This document shows positions 34,623 to 41,815 of a stretch of 64,000 nt of DNA, piece by piece. Position numbers and translations under genes: made by a program. The stretch lies in contig NZ_CP029043.1 in the NCBI RefSeq assembly GCF_003074055.1, forward strand, positions 4,084,501-4,148,500. Reading direction: 5' to 3'. Under the pieces are notes generated by a model. That model was not told the origin of the DNA and ran no database searches. It was given only the letters and a program-made list of their open reading frames with translations. The stretch comes from Streptomyces nigra. Its GTDB lineage: Bacteria; Actinomycetota; Actinomycetes; Streptomycetales; Streptomycetaceae. The stretch's first letter is position 1. Each line of letters opens with the position of its first letter.

Positions 34623-35456
34623 TCAGGCGAGCGCCGTGCGGCGCCGGCTCGCGTACCAGACCAGGCCGGCCGTGGCCGCCGCAGCGCCTATGGCGGCGGC
34701 CGCGACGAGGGCGGGCCGCGGCGGTACCGAGAAGGCGGGGATGCGCTGCTTGAGCCGGACCGGCCGGTGGAAGTCGAGAATCGGCCACCCGCGCGCGAGC
34801 GCCTCGCGACGCAGGGCGCGGTCCGGGTTCACGGCGTGCGGGTGCCCGACGGTCTGCAGCATCGGCAGGTCGGTGGCCGAGTCGCTGTACGCGTAGCAGC
34901 GCGCGAGGTCGTAGCCCTCGGACGCGGCCAGCTCCCGGATCGCCTCCGCCTTGGTCGGGCCGTACGCGTAGTACTCCACCTCCCCGGTGAAGCAGCCGTC
35001 GTCGCCGACGACCATACGGGTGGCCACCACACGGTCGGCTCCGAGCAGCTCACCGATGGGTTCCACCACCTCGGCGCCGGACGTCGACACGATCACGACG
35101 TCCCGGCCGGCGGTGTGGTGCTCCTCGATGAGGGAGGCGGCCTCGTCGTAGATGATCGGGTCGATGAGGTCGTGCAGCGTCTCGGCGACGATCTCTTTGA
35201 CCTGCTGGACGTTCCAGCCACGGACCATCGCGGAGAGGTACTCGCGTGTGCGCTCCATCTGGTCGTGGTCCATACCGCCCACGCGGAAGACGAACTGCGC
35301 ATAGGCGGTCCGCAAGGCGGCCCTGCGGTTGATCAGGCCGCCTTGGTAGAACGACTTGCTGAACGTGAGCGTGCTCGACTTCGCAATGACCGTCTTGTCC
35401 AGGTCAAAGAAGGCGGCTGTGCGGGGCAAGGAGTGGTTTTCCACGACCCTGAGCAT
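34623..35456 (-). CDS. HAD-IB family phosphatase (SerB-like)
   Basis: 277 residues from ATG 35456 (MLRVVENHSLP). HAD motifs: AFFDLDKTVI (nucleophile Asp), VIVSTSGAEV (motif II), and CYAYSDSATDLPML (motif III/IV). A C-terminal hydrophobic segment (about 250-270) plus RRR suggests a membrane anchor. Homologues in Streptomyces are called morphological differentiation-associated, and the mycobacterial orthologue also flanks the ssd gene and a 6C RNA. The physiological substrate is unknown. Confidence 0.9.
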   Translation of the reverse strand: MLRVVENHSLPRTAAFFDLDKTVIAKSSTLTFSKSFYQGGLINRRAALRTAYAQFVFRVGGMDHDQMERTREYLSAMVRGWNVQQVKEIVAETLHDLIDPIIYDEAASLIEEHHTAGRDVVIVSTSGAEVVEPIGELLGADRVVATRMVVGDDGCFTGEVEYYAYGPTKAEAIRELAASEGYDLARCYAYSDSATDLPMLQTVGHPHAVNPDRALRREALARGWPILDFHRPVRLKQRIPAFSVPPRPALVAAAAIGAAAATAGLVWYASRRRTALA

Positions 35457-35544
35457 AGGCGCAGCCCATTCGGCGTAAGGTTGGCGCGTGGGTTTGCTTG
35501 AGAAGGCTCTCGGGTACACCATGGAAGTCACGGATCGTTCGCGA

Positions 35545-35630
35545 CCGTGCTAACCCGGTCCGACTCCTCCCCCCCGAGTCGGCCGTGGAGACGACCCCCG
35601 CTCTCCCCCCCGGCGGGGGTCGTCGCATGT
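35545..35630 (+). ncRNA. 6C RNA (actinobacterial small RNA)
   Basis: Two consecutive hairpins each expose a run of seven C in the loop. Hairpin 1: CCGACTC (35560-35566) with GAGTCGG (35576-35582), loop CTCCCCCCC. Hairpin 2: ACGACCCCCGC (35591-35601) with GCGGGGGTCGT (35613-35623), loop TCTCCCCCCCG. This is the defining layout of the 6C motif. The place between the HAD gene and ssd matches the mycobacterial B11/6C sRNA. C-rich loops are believed to pair with G-rich ribosome sites of target mRNAs. The ends are approximate; a T-run lies at 35640-35644. Confidence 0.85.
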
Positions 35631-35811
35631 CCGGGGCGGTTTTTCCCTTACGTGTACGGCTGTGAGGCCGTAGCCGGGCGGCTCGTGCCGCCCTTTCGGC
35701 GTGCTTCCGATTCGTCACGCTGAGTAGTTAACACGGTGCTGTGCGGGGACCGTCCAGGGATCGGTGCATGCCTCACCGGATTGGGTGACGGTCATATTCA
35801 CAACTACCGAG

Positions 35812-35840
35812 TTGTCCACAGTTATTGACCAAGATCCACA
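35812..35840. promoter_or_regulatory. DnaA-box pair upstream of ssd
   Basis: TTGTCCACA (35812-35820) is the preferred Streptomyces DnaA box, and AGATCCACA (35832-35840) is a weaker box 20 bp on, in the long AT-richer leader before the Tad cluster. DnaA control of this promoter is inferred only. No gene is supported in 35645-36026. Confidence 0.45.
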
Positions 35841-36026
35841 CGATTTGCCGGATCGCTGCATCGTGATTCCGACGCGTCCCGGCGGGCCGACTTCATGGCC
35901 GGTTCCGGTTTGTCGGGCGTGATTGGCCGGTTCGTATCGGCCGTTCATATGGGGCCGCTTACCGGCTCTTCACACCTTTGGGAATGGCGTGGCCGCAGGG
36001 CTGCGCGAGCGATGCAGCGATGGGGG

Positions 36027-37139
36027 ATGGAAACAGTGACCGCAGCCGTCACACACGATCCGCCGGGCCCCGCCTCCGGGCGGCCCGGGAAGCCGTTGAT
36101 CGTCACCGAGGACGCCGACCTGCTCGACGACCTGCTGCGCCTGTGCGCGGCGGCCGGCGCGACACCCGAGGTGCACCACGGGGTGCCGGAGCCGCGCAGC
36201 AGCTGGGAGGCGGCACCACTCGTGCTCGTCGGCGACGACGCCGCACGCCGGGTGCGGGGCGCCGGACGCCGGGGCGGCGTGGTCCTCGTCGGCCGTGACC
36301 AGGACGACTCGGGGGTCTGGCGCCGGGCCGTCGAGATCGGTGCCGACCATGTCCTGATGCTTCCCGACGGCGAGCAGTGGCTGGTCGACCGGATCGCCGA
36401 CGTCGCCGAAGGTGTCGGCCGGCCCGCCCTCACCGTCGGCGTCATCGGCGGCAGAGGGGGCGCCGGGGCCTCCACGCTCGCGTGTGCCCTCGCCGTGACG
36501 GCCGCGCGGGAAGGGCTGCGCACCCTGCTGGTGGACGGCGATCCGCTGGGCGGCGGCCTCGACGTCGTCCTCGGCGGGGAGGCCGCCGCGGGCCTGCGCT
36601 GGCCCGCCTTCGCCGGGTCGCGAGGACGGCTGGGCAGCGGGGCTTTGGAAGAGTCCCTGCCCGAACTGCACTCCCTGCGCGTGCTCAGCTGGGACCGGGG
36701 CGACAGCGTCGCCGTCCCCCCGCAGGCGATGCGCGCCGTGCTGGCGGCGGCCCGGCGCCGAGGCGGGGCGGTCGTCGTCGACCTGCCCCGCCGGATCGAC
36801 GACGGAGTCGCCGAGGCCCTCGCCCAGCTCGACGTCGGTCTCCTCGTCGTCCCCGCCGAACTGCGCGCCGTCGCGGCGGCCCGGCAGGTGGCCTCGGCGG
36901 TCCAGCTGCTGCTGAGGGATCTGCGCGTGACCGTACGAGGGCCGTACGCGCCCGGTCTGGACGACCGGGAGGTGGCCCGGCTCCTCGATCTTCCGCTGGT
37001 GGGCGAGGTGCCGGTGGAACCGGGTCTCCTGCGGCCCCACGACCACCGGGAACCGCCCGGCGCGGCGGCGCGCGGCCCACTGGCCCGCTTCTGCCGGGAG
37101 TTCTGGGAGCGCGCGTTGTGCGAGGTGCGGGTGGGATGA
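36027..37139 (+). CDS. ssd: Septum-site-determining protein Ssd / TadZ-CpaE-like ATPase
   Basis: 370 residues from ATG 36027 (GTG 36036 is a close alternative). An N-terminal receiver-like domain (LIVTEDADLLDDLLRLC..., about 20-130) is followed by a MinD/ParA-type domain with VGVIGGRGGAGASTLACAL, a deviant Walker A, LLVDGDPLGGGLD and VVVDLPRR. It is the first gene of the Tad cluster, where TadZ proteins localise the secretion machine to a pole or site. In mycobacteria the homologue affects septation. Confidence 0.9.
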   Translation: METVTAAVTHDPPGPASGRPGKPLIVTEDADLLDDLLRLCAAAGATPEVHHGVPEPRSSWEAAPLVLVGDDAARRVRGAGRRGGVVLVGRDQDDSGVWRRAVEIGADHVLMLPDGEQWLVDRIADVAEGVGRPALTVGVIGGRGGAGASTLACALAVTAAREGLRTLLVDGDPLGGGLDVVLGGEAAAGLRWPAFAGSRGRLGSGALEESLPELHSLRVLSWDRGDSVAVPPQAMRAVLAAARRRGGAVVVDLPRRIDDGVAEALAQLDVGLLVVPAELRAVAAARQVASAVQLLLRDLRVTVRGPYAPGLDDREVARLLDLPLVGEVPVEPGLLRPHDHREPPGAAARGPLARFCREFWERALCEVRVG

Positions 37140-37223
37140 GGCGGTTTCAGGGCTGGGGCGAGTGGCGTGATCAGGGGTCGGGGTGACGGAGCGGGTGGAG
37201 CTGTGGGAGAGGCGGGCGGACGG

Positions 37224-38768
37224 ATGAGTACGGAGGGGGCGCGCGTGGGCGCGGGGACGGTGACGGCGCCGGTGGCGAGGTCGGAGGCGGGGGCGAGGCC
37301 GGGGCCTCGGGTGCCTCGGTGGGCGGTGAGTGGTGTGGGGGATACGGGTGGTCCTCCCGAGCGGGGGGCGCGGCATGCGGTCGGGAAAGGGGTGGCTTTA
37401 GGTCCGGAAGGGCTGGCGCCGGGGGTGCGTGGGGCGCGGGTGCGGTCGGTGGCTGCAGGGGCGCCGGTCCGGTCGGGAGCCGGAGGGGAGTGGGGCCGGT
37501 CGGGGGCCGGTGAAGCGCGAGTTCAGCCCAGTGGTGGGGGTTCGGCTGGGGCGCGGTGGGTGCCCGGGGGCGCTGCGGCGGACGTGCCGGCCGGGTTGCT
37601 CGACGGGGTGCGGCAGTGGCTGGCGGAGAGCGGGGCCGAACCGACCCCGGCCCGGGTCGCGCAGGCCTTGCGTGAGCAGGGCAGGGTGCTGGGTGACGCG
37701 GAAGTGCTGGGTGCGGCCGAGCAGTTGCGGTCGGAGCTGGTCGGGAGCGGCCCGCTGGAACCGCTGCTCGCCGATCCCGCTGTCACCGACGTGCTGGTGT
37801 CGGCCCCGGACCGGGTGTGGGTCGACCGGGGCGGGGGCCTGGAGTTGACCTCCGTGTCCTTCCCCGACGCGGCGGCCGTACGGCGTCTCGCGCAGCGCCT
37901 CGCCGCGGTGGCCGGCCGGCGGCTGGACGACGCCCGCCCCTGGGTGGACGCCCGGTTGCCCGACGGGACCCGTTTGCACGCGGTACTCCCGCCGGTGGCC
38001 GTCGGGTGCGCGTGCCTGTCGCTCCGGGTGGCGCGGCCGCGGGCGTTCAGGCTGGACGAACTGGTCGCGGCGGGGACGGTGCCGCCGGGCGGGGACCGGG
38101 TGTTGCGGGCCCTGGTCGACGCGCGGCTGTCCTTCCTGATCAGTGGCGGGACCGGCAGCGGAAAGACGACGCTGTTGAGTGCCCTGCTCGGGTTGGTCGG
38201 GCCGGGTGAGCGGATCGTGCTCGCCGAGGACTCGGCGGAGCTCAAGCCGGACCATCCGCACGTCGTACGGCTGGAGAGCCGGCCCGCCAACCAGGAGGGC
38301 GCGGGGCTCGTGACGCTGGAGGACCTGGTGCGGCAGGCCCTGCGGATGCGGCCGGACCGGCTCGTCGTGGGCGAGGTGCGCGGGCCCGAGGTGGTGCATC
38401 TGCTGGCGGCCCTCAATACGGGCCATGAGGGCGGCTGCGGGACTGTTCACGCCAATGCGGCCTCCGATGTGCCCGCCCGCCTGGAAGCCCTCGGGACGGC
38501 GGCCGGGCTCGACCGGGCGGCCCTGCACAGCCAGTTGGCGGCGGCGCTGTCGGTGGTTCTGCACCTTGTGCGGGACCGGGGCGGGCGTCGGCGGATCGCC
38601 GAGGTGCAGGTGCTGGAGCGGGACCCGACCGGACTGGTGCGGACGGTGCCGGCGTTGCGGTGGGCGCCGGAGGGGTTCGTGGCGGAGCGGGGCTGGGAGC
38701 GGCTTCAGTGCCTGCTGCGTGGGGGCGTCGACGCCAGGGGTGCCGTGGGCGGTGGTGTCCGTGGATGA
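37224..38768 (+). CDS. tadA: Tad secretion ATPase TadA/CpaF
   Basis: 514 residues from ATG 37224 (GTGGGAGAGG upstream). The first ~125 residues are Gly/Arg/Val-rich and poorly conserved. The type II/IV secretion ATPase has ISGGTGSGKTTLLSALLG (Walker A), IVLAEDSAEL (Asp box), RMRPDRLVVGEVRGPE (Walker B) and CGTVHANAASD (His box). It powers assembly of the Flp-type fibre or secretion system. TadB overlaps its end. Confidence 0.93.
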   Translation: MSTEGARVGAGTVTAPVARSEAGARPGPRVPRWAVSGVGDTGGPPERGARHAVGKGVALGPEGLAPGVRGARVRSVAAGAPVRSGAGGEWGRSGAGEARVQPSGGGSAGARWVPGGAAADVPAGLLDGVRQWLAESGAEPTPARVAQALREQGRVLGDAEVLGAAEQLRSELVGSGPLEPLLADPAVTDVLVSAPDRVWVDRGGGLELTSVSFPDAAAVRRLAQRLAAVAGRRLDDARPWVDARLPDGTRLHAVLPPVAVGCACLSLRVARPRAFRLDELVAAGTVPPGGDRVLRALVDARLSFLISGGTGSGKTTLLSALLGLVGPGERIVLAEDSAELKPDHPHVVRLESRPANQEGAGLVTLEDLVRQALRMRPDRLVVGEVRGPEVVHLLAALNTGHEGGCGTVHANAASDVPARLEALGTAAGLDRAALHSQLAAALSVVLHLVRDRGGRRRIAEVQVLERDPTGLVRTVPALRWAPEGFVAERGWERLQCLLRGGVDARGAVGGGVRG

Positions 38769-39642
38769 GCTGGCGTCCGGCGCGCTGGGCGGGTTGGGGG
38801 CGGCCGGTGTGTGTCTGGGAGCTGCGGCCGTCTGTCTGGTGGGCGGGCGGGACCATGGGGTCCGCAGGCTCCGGGTGCTGCTCGCGGATGGCGGCGGCCT
38901 GGAGGCCGGTTCGTCCGGTTGGCGGCGGGTGGAGGGGACGCTACGGCGGTTACGCGGGCGGCTGAAGGCCGAGGGGTGGGCCCTGGTCGCGGGGCTGGTG
39001 CTGGCGGTGCTCGGTGCGTCGGTGGTGCCGTTGGTCGCCGGGGCGGCCGGGGTGCCGTTGCTGAGGCGGATGCGTCTGGCCCAGGAGGCGCGGCGGGCGC
39101 GTGAGGTGCGCGGGGGCGCGGTGATCGCGCTCTGCGGGGCGCTGGCAGGGGAGGTGCGGGCAGGGCGGCAGCCCGGAGAGGCGTTGCTGCGGGCGGCGCG
39201 TGACTCCGGCGGGCTCGGCTCGGCGCAGTCGGCCGTGCTGGCGGCGGCCCGGTTCGGTGGCGACGTTCCCCGTGCGCTGGCCTCCGCGGCGCACCGGCCC
39301 GGCGCCGAAGGGCTGTCGGGGCTGGCCGCTTGCTGGCGAGTCGCCGTGGACCAGGGCGCTGGTCTCGCGGCCGGGCTGGACCGGTTGGAGGCGGCGCTCC
39401 GCGCCGAGCGGGATCAACGCGCTGACTTGAGAGCCCAGTTGGCGGGTGCTCGCTCGACGGTGGTGATGCTCGCCGGGCTGCCGGTGCTGGGGCTGCTGCT
39501 CGGCGCGGCGATGGGCGCGAAGCCGCTGCACGTGCTGCTGCACACGGGCGCGGGGTTCGGGTGCCTGGTGGTCGGCGGTGTGCTGGAGGCGGCCGGCATG
39601 TGGTGGGCGGCGCGCATCGTGCGGGGAGCGGAGGCGGGATGA
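38752..39642 (+). CDS. tadB: Tad inner-membrane platform protein TadB
   Basis: About 296 residues. GTG 38752 is placed 10 nt after AGGGG, but GTG 38755 or 38761 are also possible. It has a T2SSF domain with hydrophobic segments near residues 15, 80-100 and the C-terminal 240-285, and the sequence RAGRQPGEALLRAARDS typical of TadB. It pairs with TadC to form the platform. Confidence 0.85.
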   Translation: MVSVDELASGALGGLGAAGVCLGAAAVCLVGGRDHGVRRLRVLLADGGGLEAGSSGWRRVEGTLRRLRGRLKAEGWALVAGLVLAVLGASVVPLVAGAAGVPLLRRMRLAQEARRAREVRGGAVIALCGALAGEVRAGRQPGEALLRAARDSGGLGSAQSAVLAAARFGGDVPRALASAAHRPGAEGLSGLAACWRVAVDQGAGLAAGLDRLEAALRAERDQRADLRAQLAGARSTVVMLAGLPVLGLLLGAAMGAKPLHVLLHTGAGFGCLVVGGVLEAAGMWWAARIVRGAEAG

Positions 39643-39681
39643 GGCGGCGACCTGGCATGTGCGAAGAGAGGAGGGCGTGAG

Positions 39682-40485
39682 GTGAGCGCAGAAGTTGTCC
39701 ACAGGCTGGGGATGGCCGTGGGGGCGGTGCTGATCATCGGGTGGCTGGTGCGGTGGTGGGCGGAAATCCGCCGGGAGCGCCAGGTCAGAGGACGGCTGGC
39801 GGGCCTGCTGAGAGGTGCCGACCGGGGGCCGGTCCGTAGACGGCTCGATGTCCGGCGGGGGATGGGGCGGTGGGCGCCCGTGGTGGGCGTCGGAGCTGCG
39901 GGTTGGGCTCTTGTGGGCGGTGTGGCGGGGCTGCTGGTCGGAGTGGCCGGGGCGGTCGGGCTGTGGTGGTGGCGCCGGAGGCAGGGCGCCGGTGCGGGGG
40001 CGGTTGGAGCGGACGTGGATGCGGTCGACGGTGGCGAGGTGGCACGTCGACTACCGCTCGCTGCCGATCTGTTGGCCGCCTGCATCGCCGCCGGGGCCGG
40101 TCCGGTGATCGCCGCGCAGGCGGTGGGCGAGGCGTTGGGCGGTCCGGTCGGCGATGCGCTGGCGCGAGGCGCCGCGGAATGCCGGCTCGGCGGTGAACCG
40201 TACGACGCCTGGCGGCGGTTGGCGTCGATGCCGGGGGCTGCGGGGCTGGCGCGGTTGCTGGAACGCGCCGGCGTCTCGGGGCTGCCGGCGGCCGGACCGG
40301 TCGCACGGCTCGCGGCGGAGGCCCGCGCCGACTGGACCCGGGCGTCGACGGAGAGGGCCAGGCGGGCGGCCGTCATGGTCACCGCTCCGGTGGGGCTGTG
40401 CTTCCTGCCCGCGTTCATCGCGGTCGGCGTGGCGCCGGTGGTCATCGGGCTGGCGGGCGGTGTGTTGGGAGGGGGAGGCGCATGA
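39682..40485 (+). CDS. tadC: Tad inner-membrane platform protein TadC
   Basis: 267 residues from GTG 39682 with GGAGGG upstream. T2SSF-type helical domain: LPLAADLLAACIAAGAGP, GEPYDAWRRLASMPGA and a C-terminal pair of membrane segments (MVTAPVGLCFLPAF...). It is the partner of TadB. An internal TTGTCCACA DnaA box (39697-39705) lies in its first codons. Confidence 0.87.
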   Translation: MSAEVVHRLGMAVGAVLIIGWLVRWWAEIRRERQVRGRLAGLLRGADRGPVRRRLDVRRGMGRWAPVVGVGAAGWALVGGVAGLLVGVAGAVGLWWWRRRQGAGAGAVGADVDAVDGGEVARRLPLAADLLAACIAAGAGPVIAAQAVGEALGGPVGDALARGAAECRLGGEPYDAWRRLASMPGAAGLARLLERAGVSGLPAAGPVARLAAEARADWTRASTERARRAAVMVTAPVGLCFLPAFIAVGVAPVVIGLAGGVLGGGGA

Positions 40486-40577
40486 CGGGGTGAGCCGTAG
40501 GGGCGCGCGAAAGGAGCGCGTCGAGCGCGGATGCAAGTCGGCTGGATCAACGGGACCGAACCTCACGGGGGTTGCAG

Positions 40578-40799
40578 ATGTTCAAGGCGGTACGGGCACG
40601 GATGGGTGCCCTGGTGGGCAAGGCGCTGGGCAGGACGCGGGCGGCGCGGAGGGACGCGGGGATGGTCACCTCCGAGTACGCGATGGGCATCGTGGCGGCG
40701 GTGGCGTTCGCCGTGGTGCTCTACAAGGTCGTGACGAGCGGGGAGGTCAGCGCGGAGCTGCAGGACATCGTGAAGCGGGCGCTCGATGGCGGGGCGTGA
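40578..40799 (+). CDS. DUF4244 Flp-pilin-like protein
   Basis: 73 residues from ATG 40578. A basic leader of about 31 residues ends at ARRDAGMVTSEYAMGIVAA, which resembles the prepilin cleavage site (Gly, then a hydrophobic helix with Glu at +5). This is the likely Flp-type pilin or pseudopilin of the cluster. It overlaps tadE by 14 nt. Confidence 0.85.
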   Translation: MFKAVRARMGALVGKALGRTRAARRDAGMVTSEYAMGIVAAVAFAVVLYKVVTSGEVSAELQDIVKRALDGGA

Positions 40800-41241
40800 G
40801 CGGGAGGAGGGACGCGGGTCGGGCGATCGCCCGGCCCGCGGGGTCCTCGCCGGCGGTGGAAAGGGCCGGTCGAGGCGGCGGGGCGGTGTGCTGGGGTCGG
40901 ATCGCGGGTTCGTGACAGCTGAGTCGGCTGTGGTCCTGCCGGTGCTCGTGATGTTCGCGATGGCGCTCGTGTGGGGGCTGCTCGTCGTGGCGGCGCAGAT
41001 CCAGTGCGTGGACGCGGCCCGTACCGGGGCCCGCGCGGCGGCTCGGCAGGAACCGGAGGACGCCGTCGTCGAGGTCGCCGGTGACGTCGCACCGCACGGG
41101 GCGAAGGTGACGGTCGCCCGGGAGGGGGCCGTGGTCCGCGTGGTCGTGGTGGCCAGATCGCCGGTGCTGCGTGGGCTCCCCTTCGAGGTCCGCGAGGAGG
41201 CCGTGGCGGCGGCGGAGGAGATGGTGGGGGTGGAGTCGTGA
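40786..41241 (+). CDS. tadE: TadE family pilus minor protein
   Basis: 151 residues from ATG 40786. After a Gly/Arg-rich leader, GFVTAESAVVLPVLVMFAMALVW is a TadE prepilin-like segment with the conserved Glu. A C-terminal beta-rich domain follows. It ends in a GTGA overlap with the next gene. Confidence 0.87.
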   Translation: MAGREREEGRGSGDRPARGVLAGGGKGRSRRRGGVLGSDRGFVTAESAVVLPVLVMFAMALVWGLLVVAAQIQCVDAARTGARAAARQEPEDAVVEVAGDVAPHGAKVTVAREGAVVRVVVVARSPVLRGLPFEVREEAVAAAEEMVGVES

Positions 41242-41741
41242 GCGCGCGGCGAGGGCTCGGGACCCTCGTCAGGACGCCACGCAAAGCGTCACGTACGACG
41301 TCACACAAGGCGTCGCGCACGGGCCCAGGCTCGGATCGGGGTTCGGCCACTGCCTGGAGTCTCGGTCTGATCGCCGTGCTGTGTGTCGTGTTCGGTGTGG
41401 TGCTCGCGCTCGGGCAGGCGGTCGTGATCCGGCATCGTGCGGCAGGCGGGGCCGATCTGGCGGCCCTCGCGGCGGCGGATCACTGGACGGAGGGCAGTGC
41501 CGGGGCCTGCGCCCGGGCGGAGCGGATCGCCGAGGAGACGGGGGCACGCCTGGTGCGGTGCGTGGTCGTGGGCGATGTGTCGGACGTGACGGCGACGGCG
41601 GGCCGGGGCCCATTCACCGCGGAGGTGAGGGCGCGGGCGGGGCCCGGGGGACCGGGCGCCGCGGGAACGCCCGGGACGTCTGAGGGAGGAGGGCCGCCTG
41701 GCCGCGAGGAACCGTGGAAGCGTCGCCACGAGGGGCCGTGA
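41238..41741 (+). CDS. TadG/Rv3654c-like pilus assembly protein
   Basis: 167 residues from GTG 41238. RGSATAWSLGLIAVLCVVFGVVLALGQA is the membrane segment, then HRAAGGADLAALAAAD, the signature of Rv3654c-type TadE/G-like proteins. The C-terminal ~40 residues are low complexity and run into a tandem repeat, so the end may be variable. Confidence 0.83.
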   Translation: MSARRGLGTLVRTPRKASRTTSHKASRTGPGSDRGSATAWSLGLIAVLCVVFGVVLALGQAVVIRHRAAGGADLAALAAADHWTEGSAGACARAERIAEETGARLVRCVVVGDVSDVTATAGRGPFTAEVRARAGPGGPGAAGTPGTSEGGGPPGREEPWKRRHEGP

Positions 41742-41774
41742 GAGCGTCGCCACGAGGGCCGTGAGAGCGTCACC
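41713..41774. repeat. Tandem repeat at the end of the Tad cluster
   Basis: About 2.6 copies of a 24-25 bp unit containing AGCGTCGCCACGAGGG and CCGTGAGAGCGTC. It straddles the stop of the tadG-like gene, 40 nt before the end of the helicase gene. Confidence 0.65.
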
Positions 41775-41815
41775 GGCAGGACTCGGGCGTCCGGCGACCC
41801 GATGAGCCGCCCCGC

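Noticed and set aside
35715..35948. 77-codon minus-strand frame between the 6C RNA and ssd
   Set aside because: No ribosome site, no recognisable family, and it overlaps the ssd leader with DnaA boxes.
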